Assembly (NCBI GenBank): GCA_965223165.1
Contig: CBDCVQ010000016.1
Span: forward strand, 496,001 to 560,000
Length of the DNA stretch: 64,000 nucleotides
From: JABDMH01 sp965223165
GTDB taxonomy: Bacteria > Bacteroidota > Bacteroidia > Chitinophagales > Saprospiraceae
Direction of reading: 5' to 3'
The number at the start of each line of letters is the position of its first letter. Positions within the stretch are counted from its first letter, which is position 1. A program made the translations under genes and the position numbers. The notes below the pieces were generated by a model. It was not told the origin of the DNA, searched no databases, and was given only the letters and a program-made list of their open reading frames with translations. This document shows positions 26,681 to 35,942 of this stretch, one piece after another.

Positions 26681-27372
26681 TACTGTGTTGCACATTGGTA
26701 CTCGCGACCCTGTCCTTGGTGGCACAGTCCTATGGCAGGCGCAACTACAACTTCCAAAACAAGAAGAACAAGCCGTACTACTTCGGCCTGACTCTTGCCT
26801 TTCACTCCAGCAACTACAGCGTCTTCCGAAGTAAGAACTTCAACACGCAAGATCAGATCCTCTCGGTAGAGTCCGTTACTGGCCCGGGGTACAACGTCAA
26901 TGTGGTTTCTAACTTGAAGATTGGCCGCTATTTTGATTTTCGACTGCTTCCGGGGTTTTCATTTACGGAGCGCAATATTCAGTACCGGGATCTGACCGTG
27001 GAGCGTGATCGAGACATTCAGAAAGTAGAGTCCGTCTTTGCAGAGGTGCCTTTTCATGTGCGCTTTAAGTCAGAGCCATACCATGACATGCGGTTATTTG
27101 TCTTGGGCGGCATCAAGTACAGTTTTGATATCGCAAGCAAGGCACGCCGTAGAGGTGAGGACGAGATTCTAAAGATATCGCCCACCGATTTTTCCGTCGA
27201 GGTCGGACTTGGTATGCAATTTTTCTTCCCCTACTTCATCCTTTCGCCCGAGCTGAAGTTTACCCAGGGCATCAATAACATTCTGATCTTTAATGAGCAG
27301 ATCATTCAGTCCAGCATCCTGGAAAATGTGCTCTCCCGGACGATCACCCTGTCGTTTCACTTTGAGGGATAA
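26653..27372 (+). CDS. porT: PorT-like T9SS outer-membrane protein, 239 aa
   Basis: A signal peptide (ending LSLVAQ) precedes a predicted eight-stranded outer-membrane barrel. The pattern KPYYFGLTLAFHSSNYSV and RYFDFRLLPGFSFTER fits the PorT family, needed for type IX secretion and gliding. Position right after the menaquinone methyltransferase gene is the usual one in Bacteroidota, which supports the call. Its last bases overlap the convergent ACP phosphodiesterase gene by 16 bp. Confidence 0.88.
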   Translation: MHALRWRKIILCCTLVLATLSLVAQSYGRRNYNFQNKKNKPYYFGLTLAFHSSNYSVFRSKNFNTQDQILSVESVTGPGYNVNVVSNLKIGRYFDFRLLPGFSFTERNIQYRDLTVERDRDIQKVESVFAEVPFHVRFKSEPYHDMRLFVLGGIKYSFDIASKARRRGEDEILKISPTDFSVEVGLGMQFFFPYFILSPELKFTQGINNILIFNEQIIQSSILENVLSRTITLSFHFEG

Positions 27373-27956
27373 CCCATCGCCTCTACCTGAGTCTGAGCAT
27401 AGGTAGCCAGCTTTGGAAAGAAACCAAGGAATACCTGCTCCAGTTGATCTTCATGTGCTTGCAGAATGTCCGTCGCCTCTCCCAGCCGCGAGGGAAACTT
27501 CGCCCGACGTGCCAAGAAATGAAAGGTCTTCCGTAGGCCCGGCGGATGCTGGTAAGACTCCAACCATCTTCCTTTCACCATCCCCCGCAATCGGTCGCCG
27601 ACCTTCTGCGGCATGAAAGCAATGTGCGCCGTGAGCACCTCGTAGATCACCTGACTGAAGTCACTCAAAGCCAACGGATGAAAACTGGACCAATGCTTTG
27701 ACAGAAAGTAATCGAAATAAATGTCCAGGACGACAGGCGCATATTTGCCCAAGTGGGGATGCAGGATGCGCGTGCCCTGCCGGAAGACTTGATGATTGTC
27801 GGCATAGGAATCGATCTGCCGATGGAGTTGCACCCCCTCCTGCAGCGAAACCGGTAGGGCAGTCACCTCCTTGTTCTTCAGTATATCTCCCAGGTAGTTG
27901 CCTGCCACAAGGCCAGGGATTTCGTAAGACAAATAACTGTGAGCAAGGAAGTTCAT
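27357..27956 (-). CDS. acpH: acyl carrier protein phosphodiesterase
   Basis: A 199-residue protein of the AcpH/DUF479 family, which removes the phosphopantetheine arm from acyl carrier protein. The N-terminus MNFLAHSYLSY...GLVAGNYLGDILK and LHRQIDSYADNH (metal-binding HD-like residues) and VVLDIYFDYFLSKHW are diagnostic. Complete at the usual length. Confidence 0.9.
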   Translation of the reverse strand: MNFLAHSYLSYEIPGLVAGNYLGDILKNKEVTALPVSLQEGVQLHRQIDSYADNHQVFRQGTRILHPHLGKYAPVVLDIYFDYFLSKHWSSFHPLALSDFSQVIYEVLTAHIAFMPQKVGDRLRGMVKGRWLESYQHPPGLRKTFHFLARRAKFPSRLGEATDILQAHEDQLEQVFLGFFPKLATYAQTQVEAMGYPSK

Positions 27957-27985
27957 CCGGACAAATTCACATTTGACGCAAATTA

Positions 27986-27993
27986 TATCTTTG
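27986..27993 (+). promoter_or_regulatory. -7 box (TATCTTTG) upstream of ychF
   Basis: TATCTTTG fits TAnnTTTG and lies 28 bases before the ychF start. TTTG at 27973 is too close to serve as the -33 box. Confidence 0.45.
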
Positions 27994-28021
27994 CGCGACC
28001 AATAAACAAAGCTGACAAAAT

Positions 28022-29119
28022 ATGGCTCTGAGGTGTGGGATCGTCGGTCTACCTAACGTAGGAAAATCCACGTTGTTCAATGCGCTGACTGCAGCCAAGG
28101 CCTTGGCGGCGAATTACCCTTTTGCCACCAAAGATCCCAACATCGGGGTAGTGTCCGTGCCTGACAGCCGTCTGGACAAGCTTGTACAACTCGTACAGCC
28201 CAAATCGGTCGTTCCGACAACGATCGAGATCGTGGATATTGCCGGTCTCATCAAGGGGGCCAGCCAGGGGGAGGGTTTGGGCAATCGATTTCTGGCCAAC
28301 ATTCGTGAAGTCGACGCCATTATTCATGTGGTGCGGTGCTTTGAAGATGGCCAGGTGGTGCACGTAGACGGCTCTGTGGACCCCGTTCGCGACAAGGAAA
28401 TTGTGGATACGGAGTTGGTGCTGAAGGATCTTGAGGTGATGGAAAAACGCCTGGAGAAACTGACGAAACAGGCTAAGGCCGGCACCAAGGAATCCAAGAG
28501 TGCCGTAGAAGCCGCCCAGCACGTGCTGTCCCATCTGGAACAAGGCCTTCCCGCCCGGGCAGGTGAATGGACGGAGGAGCAGGCCGCGCTGATCACAGAA
28601 GCGATGCTGCTCACAGCCAAACCAGTGCTGTATGTCTGTAATGTGGACGAGGCAGGCGCCGTTGGAGGCAACGACTTCACGCGCTCCTTAGACCAAGAAA
28701 TTGCCGGTGAATCCGCTCAGCGGATCATCGTCTGTGCAAACATCGAATCAGACATCGCGGAATTGGAAGATCCCGAGGATCGAGCCGTCTTTCTGGAAGA
28801 CATGGGGCTGAAGGAATCCGGTTTGCACCAGATGATCAGGGCCAGCTACGAGTTGCTCGACCTGATCACGTTTTTTACCGCTGGGGAGAAGGAGGTCCGG
28901 GCCTGGACCGTACGCCGTGGGGCGCTTGCTCCTCAGGCCGCAGGGGTCATCCACAGCGACTTTGAAAAGGGCTTCATCCGAGCGGAGGTGATCAAATACA
29001 CCGATTACGAAACACTTGGGTCTGAGCTAGCGGTCAAGGAGGCTGGCAAGATGGCCGTGGAGGGTAAGGAGTACGTGGTTAAGGATGGCGACGTCATGCA
29101 CTTTCGCTTCAACGTCTAG
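28022..29119 (+). CDS. ychF: YchF/OLA1-type translation-associated ATPase
   Basis: 365 aa, complete. The P-loop is GLPNVGKSTLFN at residues 8-19, followed by DIAGLIKGASQGEGLGN. The base-specificity motif is NVDE rather than NKxD, as in the ATP-preferring YchF group. The C-terminal TGS domain ends EYVVKDGDVMHFRFNV. It binds ribosomes and is linked to stress and redox responses in other bacteria. Ends overlap the convergent lipB by 11 bp. Confidence 0.96.
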   Translation: MALRCGIVGLPNVGKSTLFNALTAAKALAANYPFATKDPNIGVVSVPDSRLDKLVQLVQPKSVVPTTIEIVDIAGLIKGASQGEGLGNRFLANIREVDAIIHVVRCFEDGQVVHVDGSVDPVRDKEIVDTELVLKDLEVMEKRLEKLTKQAKAGTKESKSAVEAAQHVLSHLEQGLPARAGEWTEEQAALITEAMLLTAKPVLYVCNVDEAGAVGGNDFTRSLDQEIAGESAQRIIVCANIESDIAELEDPEDRAVFLEDMGLKESGLHQMIRASYELLDLITFFTAGEKEVRAWTVRRGALAPQAAGVIHSDFEKGFIRAEVIKYTDYETLGSELAVKEAGKMAVEGKEYVVKDGDVMHFRFNV

Positions 29120-29882
29120 CAGGTTGCGATCCATCGGCACCGACGGCTACTTCATAGTCAAAGTCAAAGATCCGGGAGAAGTGAAACAGCAGTCGCTCTT
29201 GCACCTGGGACTGGTCCACCTCCAGTCCTAGTTCTCTGGACATTGACGTGACCTCCTTGTCCCCATCTTGGATGCCGCATGGGATGATCTGATCGAAGTA
29301 TTGTAACTCTGTGTTGACGTTGAGCGCAAAACCGTGCATGGTCACCCAGCGACTGAGATGTACCCCAATGGCACAGATCTTACGCCAGCCCGATTGGCCA
29401 GCATCCTTTCGCCATACACCCGTGTAACCCGGCAGCCGGGTAGCCTCCAGCTCGTACTCCGCCAGGGTGCGAATGATTGCCTCTTCCAGGGACCGGACAT
29501 ACCTATGCACGTCGGTAAAGAAGCACTCTAGGTCCAGTATGGGGTACCCCACAATCTGTCCCGGACCATGATACGTGATATCCCCTCCCCGGTTGATCTT
29601 ATAGTAGTCAATGCCCTGGCTCGATAGCTGGTCCGGACCTAGCAGCAGGTGATCTTCTTTGCCAGATTTTCCCAGCGTATACACTGGCTCATGCTCACAA
29701 AACAAGAACCGGTGCGGCACCGGCACCGGGTCTTCCACCGTCCGGTTCCTTCGTTTGACTGCCACCACTTCGCGCAGCAGTCGCTCCTGCAGGGCCCAGG
29801 CCTCCGCGTAGGAGATCCTACCCAGATCCATGATGTGGACCAGTGGTCGATCGCCCGTGCGCTTAAAACTTGGCAAACTCAT
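29109..29882 (-). CDS. lipB: octanoyl-[ACP]:protein transferase LipB
   Basis: Transfers octanoate from acyl carrier protein to lipoyl domains, the first step of lipoate assembly. The signature RGGDITYHGPGQIVGYPI is present near residue 95, the catalytic cysteine in IIPCGIQDGDKEVTSM, and the lysine-bearing KICAIGVHLSRW. 257 aa, the normal length. The start overlaps the end of the upstream FMN reductase gene by 20 bp, so the two are co-transcribed. Confidence 0.94.
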   Translation of the reverse strand: MSLPSFKRTGDRPLVHIMDLGRISYAEAWALQERLLREVVAVKRRNRTVEDPVPVPHRFLFCEHEPVYTLGKSGKEDHLLLGPDQLSSQGIDYYKINRGGDITYHGPGQIVGYPILDLECFFTDVHRYVRSLEEAIIRTLAEYELEATRLPGYTGVWRKDAGQSGWRKICAIGVHLSRWVTMHGFALNVNTELQYFDQIIPCGIQDGDKEVTSMSRELGLEVDQSQVQERLLFHFSRIFDFDYEVAVGADGSQPARR

Positions 29883-30402
29883 CGATCTGTTGATCTAGCA
29901 CCTTTAATGTCTCGGGATCATCTACTTCACCCTGTCCATTCTTCAGCTGTAGAATGGAGGAGATCGGCAGCTTGTTCGGATGTACTAAGACTTGCAGATA
30001 GTTTAGTATGCTGGTCAGATGATCCATGCCGCGGAGGTTGCCTGCGCGTCCGGTGGAGACCCCAGTCAGGCATGCTTTTTTGCCATGAAATGTCTCCCGC
30101 AACTTGCGCACAGATACCGCATCGATGAACAGCTTGAGCGACCCGGGCAGGCTCCCGTTGTACTCCGGAAAAACAAACCAAAACTTGTCCGCGGGCAGCA
30201 GAAAGGCGTCCTGAATAGCTATGATCTCCGGTGAGACGTGCTCAATCTTGTACATGTCAGGTCTTAGCAAATCGACCGGAAGATCCACCAGGTTTAACAG
30301 CTGGGTGTCCTGTCCCTGTTCCTTCAATTTCCGGTGGATCCGACGCGCCACACCCTCGGTCTCGCTGCCCTGTCTATTGGTCCCGGAAATTACTGTTATC
30401 AT
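29863..30402 (-). CDS. NADPH-dependent FMN reductase, 179 aa
   Basis: A flavodoxin-fold reductase. The phosphate-binding segment ITVISGTNRQGSETEGVAR is at the N-terminus, and WFVFPEYNGSLPGSLKLFID and LTGVSTGRAGNLRG follow. Such proteins reduce flavins or quinones; the substrate is not shown. The open frame extends to 30576 but those 58 residues derive from the adjacent tandem repeat, so ATG 30402 is chosen. Confidence 0.88.
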   Translation of the reverse strand: MITVISGTNRQGSETEGVARRIHRKLKEQGQDTQLLNLVDLPVDLLRPDMYKIEHVSPEIIAIQDAFLLPADKFWFVFPEYNGSLPGSLKLFIDAVSVRKLRETFHGKKACLTGVSTGRAGNLRGMDHLTSILNYLQVLVHPNKLPISSILQLKNGQGEVDDPETLKVLDQQIDEFAKF

Positions 30403-30444
30403 GCCTCTTGCAGCCGCAAAGATAGGTATTAATAAACTGCACCA

Positions 30445-31605
30445 GGACTCGCAAAGGATGCAATGGGGGATTGTCGAATAGGTGAAGCGTGGAATTGTTG
30501 AAGCGTCGAGTCGTTGAACTGATCTTCCAATAATGTCGCAATGTCCTAAAGGGGATTGCACCGCGGAGATCGCCAAGGACTCGCAAAGGACGCTATGGGG
30601 GTTGTCGAATCGGGCTATGGTGGAATCGGGCTATGGTGGAATCGGGCTATGGTGGAATTGTTGAAGCGTCGAGTCGTTGAACTGGGCTTCCAATGCTGTC
30701 GCAATGTCCTAAAGGGGGTTGCACCGCGGAGAGCGCTAAGGACTCGCAAAGGACGCAATGGGGATGTCGAATCGGGCTATGGTGGAATCGGTGAAGCGCG
30801 GAATTGTTGAAGCGTCGAGTCTGTTGAACTGGGCTTCCAATGATGTCGCAATGTCCTAAAGGGGATTGCACCGCGGAGAGCGCTAAGGACTCGCAAAGGA
30901 CGCTATGGGGGTTGTCGAATCGGCGAAGCGTGGAATTGTTGAAGCGTCGAGTCGTTGAACTAGGCTTCCAATGATGTCGCAATGTCCTACAGGGGATTGC
31001 ACCGCGGAGAGTTAAGGACTCGCAAAGGACGCAATGGGGATTGTCGAATCGGGCTATGGTGGAATCGGTGAAGCGTGGCATTGTTGCAGCGTCGAGTCGT
31101 TGAACTGGGTTTCCGATGATGTCGCAATGTCCTAAAGGGGATTGCACCGCGGAGGGCGCCAAGGACTCGCAAAGGACGCTATGGGGGTTGTCGATATCGG
31201 GCTATGGTGGAATCGTTGAAGCGTGGAATTGTTGCAGCGTGGAATTGTTGAAGCTTGGAATTGTTGAAGCGTCGAGTCGTTGAACTGGGCTTCCAATGAT
31301 GTCGCAATGTCCTAAAGGGGATTGCACCGCGGAGATCGCTAAGGACTCGCAAAGGACGCTATGGGGGTTGTCGAATCGGGCTATGGTGGAATCGGTGAAG
31401 CGCGGAATTATCCAAGCGTCGAGTCGTTGAACTGATCTTCCAATGATGTCGCAATGTCCTACAGGGGATTGCACCGCGGAGAGCGCTAAGGACTCGCAAA
31501 GGACGCTATGGGGGTTGTCGAATCGGGCTATGGTGGAATCGGTGAACCCTGATCTTCCAATGATGTCGTAATGTCCTAAAGGGGATTGCACCGCGGAGGG
31601 CGCTA
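30445..31605. repeat. complex tandem repeat block, eight units
   Basis: Eight tandem units of about 130-180 bp. Each holds GGACTCGCAAAGGACGC, a GTTGTCGAATCGGG stretch, a variable run of short related words (TGGAATCGGGCTATGG; GTGGAATTGTTGAAGC), then AATGTCGCAATGTCCTA and GGGGATTGCACCGCGGAG. Unit-length variation comes mostly from the short-word section. The block fills the 1.3-kb gap between the FMN reductase and UPF0173 genes. Long frames across it on the minus strand repeat the same peptides and are artefacts. Confidence 0.85.
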
Positions 31606-31684
31606 ATTCGCCAAAAGTTTTGAGAATGTCGTACTTTGCGGGCATCTTACCAGACCGGACCCTTACTCCACACTAACTGAGCAA

Positions 31685-32368
31685 ATGACTAGGATTACAT
31701 ATTACGGACATTCGTGTTTTTACGTCAAGTCAGCCAGCGGTTCATTTGTCATTGATCCTTTTATTTCGGGCAATCCGTTGGCGCAGGATGTTGACATCAG
31801 CAGTATCAAACCTGATCAAATCTTCCTGACCCATGGCCATGGAGACCACGTAGCAGATGTGGAGGCGATCGCTACCGCCCATGGCAGTACAGTCATCTCC
31901 AACTTTGAGGTGGCTTCCTGGTTTGCTGGCAAAGGGTTGGAGACGATTGGCATCAACCCCGGGGGGACATGGAAGGGTTCCTATGGTACCGCTAAGTACG
32001 TGACCGCCGTGCATTCCAGCTCCATGCCAGATGGCTCCTACGGAGGCAATCCCGGCGGATTTGTTTTCACTTTGGAGGATATCTGCTTCTACCACGCCGG
32101 GGATACCTGTCTCACGATGGATATGAAATTGATACCCTTGCTGGGGCACAAACTTGACTTTGCCATTTTGCCGATTGGCGGCCATTTTACGATGGATGCC
32201 AAGGAGGCTGTACATGCAGCTAAATTTGTTGAAACCAAGCGGGTCATCGGCTGTCACTACGACAGCTTCCCTCCTATCAAAATCGATCACGCGGAAGCCA
32301 AGGGGCACTTTGCTACTGAAGCTCTTACGCTCGAGCTACTGGGCATCGGTGAATCAATGACCGTCTAG
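31685..32368 (+). CDS. UPF0173-type metal-dependent hydrolase
   Basis: A 227-residue metallo-beta-lactamase-fold protein. The metal-binding HGHGDHVADV is near residue 50; other ligands are in HAGDTCLTMDM and GCHYDSFPPI. The N-terminus ITYYGHSCFYVK is typical of UPF0173. The substrate is unknown. It ends 4 bp before parA, so it may be co-transcribed with the partition genes. Confidence 0.92.
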   Translation: MTRITYYGHSCFYVKSASGSFVIDPFISGNPLAQDVDISSIKPDQIFLTHGHGDHVADVEAIATAHGSTVISNFEVASWFAGKGLETIGINPGGTWKGSYGTAKYVTAVHSSSMPDGSYGGNPGGFVFTLEDICFYHAGDTCLTMDMKLIPLLGHKLDFAILPIGGHFTMDAKEAVHAAKFVETKRVIGCHYDSFPPIKIDHAEAKGHFATEALTLELLGIGESMTV

Positions 32369-32372
32369 GCAT

Positions 32373-33161
32373 ATGGGCAAGATCGTAGCCATAGCCAATC
32401 AAAAAGGAGGGGTCGGAAAAACCACCTCTGCGATCAACCTGGGTGCCAGTCTGGCTATCCTCGACTTCAAAGTCCTCATCGTCGATCTGGATCCACAGGC
32501 AAATGCTACGTCGGGTGTTGGCGTCAGCCATGATGACATCTCCTACAGCATTTACGATTGCATGATCAATGAAGTGCCCGTGGCAGAAGCCATCGTGGCC
32601 ACCTCCACGCCCAATTTGTCCATCGTGCCGTCCCATATTGACCTGGTGGGCGCCGAATTGGAGTTGGTCAGCCGGTTTCGCCGCGAGTACGTAATCGGTG
32701 ATCTGCTAAAACCCGTCAAAGACGATTTTGATTTCATCTTTATCGATTGCCTTCCTTCCCTTGGCATTCTGACGATTAATGCGCTGACCGCAGCCCAGTC
32801 CGTTCTCATTCCGATTCAATGTGAAGTATTTGCTCTCGAAGGACTGCAAAAGTTGCGGAACACGATCAGTCTGGTGCAGCAACAACTGAATCCGAGTCTG
32901 GCCATTGAGGGAATCGTGCTGTCTATGTACGACCGGCGATTGAGATTGGCCAACATCGTGGTGGACCAGGTGAAGAACCACTCCGAAGATGTGGTCTTCG
33001 ACACGGTCATCCACCGAAACTCTAAGGTAAGTGAGGCGCCCAGCATGCATCAGCCTGTGTTGATGTACGACGCCAATAGCAAGGGCACCCACAACTTCCT
33101 CAATTTGGCCAAGGAATTTTTGGTCAAAAATGGTGTAGAGCTAAAGCTGACACCCAACTAA
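32373..33161 (+). CDS. parA: chromosome partitioning ATPase ParA/Soj
   Basis: 262 aa, deviant Walker A KGGVGKTTSAINL at residues 11-23, Walker B-like FDFIFIDCLPSLG and VDLDPQANATSG. It positions newly replicated origins together with ParB. Spacing to parB is 6 bp; one operon. No obvious parS sequence was noticed in the window. Confidence 0.96.
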   Translation: MGKIVAIANQKGGVGKTTSAINLGASLAILDFKVLIVDLDPQANATSGVGVSHDDISYSIYDCMINEVPVAEAIVATSTPNLSIVPSHIDLVGAELELVSRFRREYVIGDLLKPVKDDFDFIFIDCLPSLGILTINALTAAQSVLIPIQCEVFALEGLQKLRNTISLVQQQLNPSLAIEGIVLSMYDRRLRLANIVVDQVKNHSEDVVFDTVIHRNSKVSEAPSMHQPVLMYDANSKGTHNFLNLAKEFLVKNGVELKLTPN

Positions 33162-33167
33162 TCTGCG

Positions 33168-34058
33168 ATGGCTAAGACGGACAAGAAAACGCTGGGCAAG
33201 GGCATCAAGGCGCTGCTGGAAAACGCCGATGTAGGCAGTACCCAAAAGAAGGATCTGCATTTGGGTGGCTCCGGTATCCGCGAAATTGACCTCGCGGCCG
33301 TCGAGATCAATCCCTTTCAACCCCGCAATGACTTCCAACCCGAAGCGCTACAGGATCTGGCTGATTCTATCCAAACTTTTGGGGTGATTCAACCCATCAC
33401 GGTACGACGCCTGGATGGTCGCACCTTCCAGTTGATATCGGGCGAGCGTAGACTCCGTGCTTCCAAGCTGGCCGGGCTATCCAGGATACCGGCCTTCGTC
33501 CGAGAGGCGAATGACCAGGAGATGCTCGAAATGGCGCTGGTCGAAAACATTCAGCGCTCCGATCTAAATGCCATCGAGGTCGCCATTTCGTATCAGCGGC
33601 TCATCGACGAATGCAATCTGACCCACGAAGAGTTGAGCGGCCGCATTGGCAAGAAAAGAAGTACCGTCACCAACTACATACGATTGCTGAAGCTGCCTCC
33701 CATCGTGCAACAGGCCCTCAAAGCTGACCGGATTAGCATGGGGCATGCCAGATCTCTGATTAGCCTCACCTCCGAAGCCGCACAGATCGAGGTACTCGAT
33801 GCCGTGCTGCGCCAGGACCTGTCCGTCCGCGCGACCGAGAAACTGGTGCAGTCTTACAGCAAGGAACAATCAACGGCCAAGGCCAAACCCGCCGAGACAC
33901 TATCGCCCGCATATCAGCAGGTGGTGGATCACCTCAGCTCGGTACTGGGCACGAAAGTGAAGCTCAACCGCAAGAGGACCGGTAGTGGCAACTTGACGAT
34001 TCCCTTTGCTTCGGATGAAGACCTCAACCGGATACTGGACCTACTGGAAGGCAACTAA
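33168..34058 (+). CDS. parB: chromosome partitioning protein ParB
   Basis: 296 aa. The N-terminal CTP-binding part shows NPFQPRNDF, LADSIQTFGVIQPITVR and GERRLRASKLAGL; the centre has ENIQRSDLNAIEVA and a helix-turn-helix (THEELSGRIGKKRSTVTNYI). The C-terminus carries the dimerisation segment (LGTKVKLNRKRTGSGNLTIP). Binds parS and spreads along DNA; loads condensin in other bacteria. Confidence 0.96.
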   Translation: MAKTDKKTLGKGIKALLENADVGSTQKKDLHLGGSGIREIDLAAVEINPFQPRNDFQPEALQDLADSIQTFGVIQPITVRRLDGRTFQLISGERRLRASKLAGLSRIPAFVREANDQEMLEMALVENIQRSDLNAIEVAISYQRLIDECNLTHEELSGRIGKKRSTVTNYIRLLKLPPIVQQALKADRISMGHARSLISLTSEAAQIEVLDAVLRQDLSVRATEKLVQSYSKEQSTAKAKPAETLSPAYQQVVDHLSSVLGTKVKLNRKRTGSGNLTIPFASDEDLNRILDLLEGN

Positions 34059-34084
34059 CGATCTAGACTGGACGTTACAACGGT

Positions 34085-34705
34085 ATGCCCAGGGCGAATC
34101 TCGTACTTGTAATGTTCATGCTGCTTAGCAGCTCGGTAGCTGCCCAGCCCTCCCCGGGTACGGCGCGCAGTGCCCCGGTCACGGAGCAGGCAGAGGCATC
34201 ACCACCCCAAAAGAAAACGAAGCAGAAGGGGCGCTTCAAGGCCAATTGGAAACTACCCTACCCCAACCCATATCGGGCGGCGATCTACTCCCTGGTCCTA
34301 CCTAGTGCCGGTCAAATCTATAACAAGCGCTACTGGAAGGCTCCCATCGTGTGGGGGGCATTTGCCGGACTCATCTATTCGGTCGATTACAACAAGGGAC
34401 AGCGAGATCGCTTTCATACGGCTTACGAACTACGCTTATCGGGTGAGGATGACGAGTTCACCGGCATTATCGGCACCCCATCTGCCCTTAAGCGTTACCG
34501 GGACAGTTTTGATAAAAACCTGCAGACCACCTATGTGGGTTTCGTTGCTATGTACGCCTTGCAGGCCTTGGACGCTTATGTCGATGCGCACCTTAAGAGC
34601 TTTGATATCAGTGACGATCTGACCGCTCAATTCAAGCCAAGTTGGTCTCAGGCGATCTACGATGGAGGTGTGCTACCCAGCCTGGGCATCGTGCTTTCCT
34701 TCTAG
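34085..34705 (+). CDS. DUF5683 family membrane protein, 206 aa
   Basis: A signal peptide or N-terminal anchor is followed by a Pro/Lys-rich linker and the DUF5683 core NPYRAAIYSLVLPSAGQIYNKRYWKAPIV split by hydrophobic helices, and a C-terminal LQALDAYVDAHLKSFDISDDL. The gene follows parB in many Bacteroidota, but its role is unknown. The stop TAG at 34703-34705 lies in CTAGTAGAG, the first nine bases of the dispersed repeat end, although no further similarity is seen. Confidence 0.88.
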   Translation: MPRANLVLVMFMLLSSSVAAQPSPGTARSAPVTEQAEASPPQKKTKQKGRFKANWKLPYPNPYRAAIYSLVLPSAGQIYNKRYWKAPIVWGAFAGLIYSVDYNKGQRDRFHTAYELRLSGEDDEFTGIIGTPSALKRYRDSFDKNLQTTYVGFVAMYALQALDAYVDAHLKSFDISDDLTAQFKPSWSQAIYDGGVLPSLGIVLSF

Positions 34706-34752
34706 TAGAGGAAGGGGAATGTGGTGGCGGATGCGAGCGGTGCGATATCCAC

Positions 34753-35070
34753 TCACATCAGACCAAAGATCTTTGCGTATTTCAGCATTTCCTTCTGATC
34801 GCTGATCTTCAGCTTGCCCGTCAGCACAGCCATAAGTGGATTGAGCTTGCCCTTAAGGACGTTCATCAGGTTCTTTTCCTTGGCTTTAACTACACAGTTT
34901 GGCTCGCCAGTGAGACCTTCCTCTGCCTGGCAAGCACCATCTTTCACGGTCAAGGTCACCTGGCCTCCCCCTTCACCGTCGATGTCAAAGTGAAATCTTG
35001 TCTCCAGTCCTTCGAGCGCTTGTGTCTGTACCTTGTCCGGAAGGCTCATCAGAAAGTCTATTGCTGTCAT
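34753..35070 (-). CDS. SCP2 sterol-carrier-like domain protein, 105 aa
   Basis: A single-domain protein whose beta-sheet core (RFHFDIDGEGGGQVTLTVKDG) and helix (NVLKGKLNPLMAVLTGKLKI, DQKEMLKYAKIFGLM) match the SCP2 fold, a lipid-binding pocket. Complete, cytoplasmic. The gene lies 3 bp after the carboxypeptidase-like/SPOR-like gene and may be its operon partner. Confidence 0.88.
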   Translation of the reverse strand: MTAIDFLMSLPDKVQTQALEGLETRFHFDIDGEGGGQVTLTVKDGACQAEEGLTGEPNCVVKAKEKNLMNVLKGKLNPLMAVLTGKLKISDQKEMLKYAKIFGLM

Positions 35071-35073
35071 GGG

Positions 35074-35826
35074 TCAGTATCTTTTGCCGTCCACAAACTC
35101 CACTACCGTGGCCTCTGGGTATCGCTGCAACAATTTGTCGTCAAGATAAAGCAAGGCATCGTGATAGCTATCAAATTCGCCAATGAAATACGAGAATCCT
35201 TCGGGTTTTTCCACGCTCCACACCTTCTTGTGACCCCGAAAGAGTGGGGCACTATCTGGCAATGCTGCGAGGCCAGAACCAATGCTAATCTTCGTACCAG
35301 AAAAATCGGCCGGGAGTGACATCAGACTTGGCCTGCTGCGGGCAGCCGGTACCAATCCGATCGCCTCAGCCACCCTCTGCTGACGCTTGGCCTCCTTATC
35401 GTGCGACATTCGTTGGGGTGGATCCTTCAGATCGGTTGCCATCACGAGCGAACGACGGGTCGTCACCTTCGTTGTGGCCTTCGTGCGGGTGGTCAATGAC
35501 TGTGTGGATACTAGACTCAACACGAGCGGGCCGGATGTCTCTTCCACCTGCCACTCATAGCTCAGTGGAGCATACCTATCCTTGCGCACGCGCACGAGGA
35601 GCGAGCCAGGTTCGGAGAGCGGCACATAGAACTGTCCCTCGGGGTCTGACGTGGTCTCAAACAACAACTCATCATTAAGGGCATCGAAGATGCGCACCTC
35701 CGCACTGGGCACTGGAAGCTCAGTTCTTTGGTCCGTCAGCAGGCCCTGTACCTTGACTTGTGCCATCGCGTTCGTCCAGCCCAGCAGCCACCCGGCGGCG
35801 ATCAAGCACATCACAGTTCGTCCCAT
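35074..35826 (-). CDS. exported protein with carboxypeptidase-regulatory-like domain, 250 aa
   Basis: A signal peptide (MGRTVMCLIAAGWLLGWTNA...) precedes a beta-sandwich (KVQGLLTDQRTELPVPSAEV, then DPEGQFYVPLSEPGSLLVRV) of the carboxypeptidase-regulatory type, a basic linker, and a C-terminal ~70-residue segment (VWSVEKPEGFSYFIGEFDSY, then DALLYLDDKL) resembling SPOR-like modules. Start at ATG 35826 is chosen for the signal peptide; the open frame begins at 35937. Probably periplasmic or peptidoglycan-associated. Confidence 0.7.
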   Translation of the reverse strand: MGRTVMCLIAAGWLLGWTNAMAQVKVQGLLTDQRTELPVPSAEVRIFDALNDELLFETTSDPEGQFYVPLSEPGSLLVRVRKDRYAPLSYEWQVEETSGPLVLSLVSTQSLTTRTKATTKVTTRRSLVMATDLKDPPQRMSHDKEAKRQQRVAEAIGLVPAARSRPSLMSLPADFSGTKISIGSGLAALPDSAPLFRGHKKVWSVEKPEGFSYFIGEFDSYHDALLYLDDKLLQRYPEATVVEFVDGKRY

Positions 35827-35942
35827 AAAACTCCTCTTGAACTTTTGTTGTAAGTTTCGCGCTGTGTCAATGTAAAAATAGCGTATGAGGTCCAAAAGTT
35901 CCGAGTGTAGCGATTCACTTAAGCAGACGAAATGCATTGGTA

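Noticed and set aside
30445..31605. Possible CRISPR array
   Set aside because: Units are 130-180 bp and similar throughout; there are no short identical repeats with unique spacers, and no cas genes lie nearby.
30647..31645. Two minus-strand frames (30647-31162 and 31202-31645) with repeated SAVQSPLGHCDIIG peptides
   Set aside because: They merely translate the tandem repeat; frames change between units and no domain is formed.
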